This document shows, piece after piece, positions 62,024 to 64,000 of a stretch of DNA of 64,000 nt (its first letter is position 1; each line of letters opens with the position of its first letter). This DNA is from an uncultured Alphaproteobacteria bacterium (GTDB taxonomy: Bacteria > Pseudomonadota > Alphaproteobacteria > UBA6615). The stretch spans positions 186,001-250,000 of the forward strand of contig CALSNJ010000002.1 in assembly GCA_943787745.1 (NCBI GenBank), given 5' to 3'. The notes under the pieces were generated by a model. It saw only the letters and a program-made list of their open reading frames with translations. It did not search any database and was not told where the DNA came from. The position numbers were made by a program, and so were the translations under genes.

Positions 62024-62413
62024 ATGGTCAGTAGTTTCAAAAGTGCCGAAGTCTGTAACCGGATCGCGCCGCGCGCATCCGATGATGATTCTGATGACGA
62101 TATTGGCGGCGGCGGGACCGGTGACACTGGTATCGCCACCAAAACCAGAACCAAGACGAAGAAACCGTCGATGTACAAGGTTCTGATGCTCAATGACGAT
62201 TACACGCCGATGGAATTCGTCGTGATGGTGATTGAGCAGTTCTTTTCAAAGTCCCACGACGAAGCCATACAGATCATGCTTCACGTCCATCAGAAAGGCG
62301 TGGGGATATGTGGTGTCTTTACCTATGAAGTAGCAGAGACCAAGGTCACTCAGGTCATGGATTATGCGCGAAAGAATCAACACCCGTTGCAGTGTACTCT
62401 TGAGAAGGATTGA
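62024..62413 (+). CDS. clpS: ATP-dependent Clp protease adaptor ClpS
   Basis: The protein has 129 aa. It delivers N-degron substrates to ClpA. After a disordered Asp/Gly/Thr-rich N-terminus (about residues 18-47), the core reads [39 protein letters not shown] and ends with [15 protein letters not shown]. The Asn-Asp-Asp and His residues of the substrate pocket are present. The longer N-terminus is common in alphaproteobacteria. The start has a weak ribosome site. clpA follows after 62 bases. Confidence 0.94.
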   Translation: MVSSFKSAEVCNRIAPRASDDDSDDDIGGGGTGDTGIATKTRTKTKKPSMYKVLMLNDDYTPMEFVVMVIEQFFSKSHDEAIQIMLHVHQKGVGICGVFTYEVAETKVTQVMDYARKNQHPLQCTLEKD

Positions 62414-62475
62414 ACTGCGGCGCATTGTTTGACGTAAGGATGACGAAGCCCTCACGCGAAAGGTAATCTTCGCAA

Positions 62476-64000
62476 ATGTTGTCTCAGAATTTGGAACAGT
62501 CATTACATCGTGCCCTGTCGCTCGCCAATGAGCGTCACCACGAGTACGCAACCCTGGAACATCTTCTTCTGTCCCTGACCGAAGATCAGGATGCTGTGGC
62601 TGTGTTGCGCGCCTGCGGGGTTGATATCGACCATCTGCGCCGTGACCTGTCCGAATATATTGACGAGGAGCTCTCCAGCCTGATCACGAGCCGGGTTGAG
62701 GAGTCAAAGCCGACCGCCGGGTTCCAGCGCGTTCTGCAGCGGGCGGCGATCCATGTGCAGTCTTCCGGCCGTGAAGAGGTGACCGGTGCAAATGTCCTGG
62801 TCGCTATTTTCTCAGAGCGTGAGAGCCATGCTGTCTATTTCCTGCAGCAGCAGGAGATGACCCGTCTGGATGCCGTCAACTACATCTCTCATGGCATTGC
62901 CAAGGTTCCCGGTCATGAAGACGTTCGTCCTGTTCACGGTGCCGAGGAAGAGGGTGTCGACGGCGACACCGTTGTCAAAAAGGGCCAGGAAGCCCTGAGT
63001 GCGTATTGCGTGCATCTCAACCAGAAGGCAGAAGACGGCGATATCGATCCGCTGATTGGTCGTGAGCATGAAGTTGAGCGCACCATTCAGATCCTTGCCC
63101 GGCGCACCAAGAACAACCCGCTTTACGTGGGGGATCCCGGCGTTGGCAAGACGGCTATCGCTGAGGGCCTTGCCAAGCGCATCGTCGATGGTGAAGTCCC
63201 CGAGGTTCTCGCAGACGCCCAGATATTTGCTCTCGATATGGGAGCGCTGCTTGCAGGCACGCGCTACCGCGGTGACTTTGAGGAACGCCTGAAGGCGGTC
63301 ATCACCGAAATCGAAGATATGGAGGGCTCGGTGCTCTTCATCGATGAAATCCACACGATCATCGGCGCCGGGGCTACATCCGGCGGTGCCATGGATGCGT
63401 CGAACCTTCTCAAGCCAGCCCTGGCCAGCGGCAAGCTGCGTTGTATTGGGTCGACGACCTACAAGGAGTATCGGAGCTACTTCGAGAAAGACCGCGCCTT
63501 GGTGCGCCGCTTCCAGAAGATCGACGTGAACGAACCTTCGGTCGAGGATGCCGTGAAGATCCTGCGTGGCATCAAGCCCAATTACGAAAAGCATCATGAT
63601 GTCCGGTTCACAGATCAGGCGATCCGCACGGCTGTTGAACTGTCGGCACGCTACATCAATGATCGCAAGCTTCCCGACAGCGCGATCGACGTAATTGACG
63701 AGAGCGGGGCTGCCCAGGCGCTGCTTTCACCGTCGAAGCGCAAGAAGACGATCAGCGTGAAAGATATCGAGGCGGTGGTTGCAAAAATCGCCCGCATCCC
63801 GCCAAAAACCGTCAATCGCGACGACAAGGCTGCGCTTGAGAATCTCGAACGTGATCTCAAGACCATGGTATTTGGTCAGGACGATGCGATCACCGCACTT
63901 TCGGGCGCGATCAAGCTCGCCCGTGCGGGCCTGCGTGAGCCCGAAAAGCCCATTGGCGCCTATCTGTTCTCCGGACCGACCGGTGTTGGCAAAACCGAAG
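62476..64000 (+). CDS. clpA: ATP-dependent Clp protease ATP-binding subunit ClpA (3' truncated by window)
   Basis: The first 508 codons are present, open to the window edge. The N-domain (1 to about 145) has two Clp repeats, beginning [32 protein letters not shown]. The first AAA+ module has Walker A GDPGVGKT at 219-226, [21 protein letters not shown] and the Walker B region [14 protein letters not shown]. The second Walker A (GPTGVGKTE) is just reached at 63976-63999. It unfolds substrates for ClpP. There is no ClpB-type middle coiled coil, and clpS upstream confirms ClpA. Confidence 0.95.
   Translation, partial: MLSQNLEQSLHRALSLANERHHEYATLEHLLLSLTEDQDAVAVLRACGVDIDHLRRDLSEYIDEELSSLITSRVEESKPTAGFQRVLQRAAIHVQSSGREEVTGANVLVAIFSERESHAVYFLQQQEMTRLDAVNYISHGIAKVPGHEDVRPVHGAEEEGVDGDTVVKKGQEALSAYCVHLNQKAEDGDIDPLIGREHEVERTIQILARRTKNNPLYVGDPGVGKTAIAEGLAKRIVDGEVPEVLADAQIFALDMGALLAGTRYRGDFEERLKAVITEIEDMEGSVLFIDEIHTIIGAGATSGGAMDASNLLKPALASGKLRCIGSTTYKEYRSYFEKDRALVRRFQKIDVNEPSVEDAVKILRGIKPNYEKHHDVRFTDQAIRTAVELSARYINDRKLPDSAIDVIDESGAAQALLSPSKRKKTISVKDIEAVVAKIARIPPKTVNRDDKAALENLERDLKTMVFGQDDAITALSGAIKLARAGLREPEKPIGAYLFSGPTGVGKTE

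Noticed and set aside
1-64000. CRISPR arrays, prophage, insertion sequences, tRNA or rRNA genes
   Set aside because: I saw no regularly spaced direct repeats, transposase, integrase or phage proteins, and no cloverleaf-like or rRNA stretches; gaps are too short for most of these.

Overview
The window reads as a compact stretch of an alphaproteobacterial chromosome. This rests on MipZ, a bactofilin next to an M23 peptidase, a DUF1489 protein, a ClpS-ClpA pair, a phasin and a MerR-type liu regulator. The order is not resolved. A GTP-type PEP carboxykinase and a glutaminyl-tRNA synthetase are less usual in this class. Genes are densely packed with many 1-25 nt overlaps. I found no rRNA, tRNA, CRISPR array, transposase, integrase or phage gene.

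Layout. 1-5.2 kb: the tail of an unknown gene, an OmpA-type lipoprotein, a short DksA/TraR protein, pyruvate kinase and pckG. 5.2-9.2 kb (mostly minus strand): an HpxZ-like protein, glnS, and an extradiol dioxygenase divergent from a TetR regulator with an 18-bp palindrome between them. 9.2-11.9 kb: an unrecognised protein, then three short genes that together form a cobalt-type nitrile hydratase/thiocyanate hydrolase split as in thiocyanate hydrolase. 12-19 kb: M23 peptidase and bactofilin, a frameshifted threonine/serine dehydratase, a HAD hydrolase, a lytic transglycosylase, dapA and smpB.

19-32.6 kb is a leucine/isovalerate degradation block. It has liuR with a perfect 18-bp operator, a thioesterase, liuA, a RidA protein, two tandem SDRs, a beta-carbonic anhydrase, a second acyl-CoA dehydrogenase and an HCCA-isomerase-like protein. 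An opposing PLP dehydratase follows, then liuB, liuC, an ion channel, liuD and liuE. The carbonic anhydrase could supply bicarbonate to the LiuBD carboxylase. A leucine dehydrogenase at 38-39 kb would feed the same pathway.

32.7-39.2 kb holds a response regulator with an unknown partner and an iron block: bfd, bfr, and an Fe3+ ABC permease and binding protein without an ATPase gene. Upstream of bfd, bfr and fbpA lies the same dyad, TTG(A/C)GA-N5-TC(G/T)CAA, a likely iron-responsive operator. 39.4-44.2 kb holds an iron-type alcohol dehydrogenase, a glutamine-synthetase-like ligase, a 2-oxoglutarate/Fe(II)-type oxygenase and a DUF488 protein.

44.2-51.9 kb: a possible micro-ORF ending at an intrinsic terminator, three tandem DUF3179 paralogues, a molybdopterin oxidoreductase, and mipZ with VWA and DnaJ-domain genes. 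52-55.6 kb: galU, ugd and a phosphohexomutase (UDP-sugar supply). 55.7-64 kb: an LLM flavin enzyme, a MaoC hydratase, a SPOR-tailed D,D-carboxypeptidase, a lipoprotein, an alpha/beta hydrolase, a lone Anbu-type proteasome homologue, a phasin with TGCN3GCA motifs upstream, clpS, and clpA running off the end.
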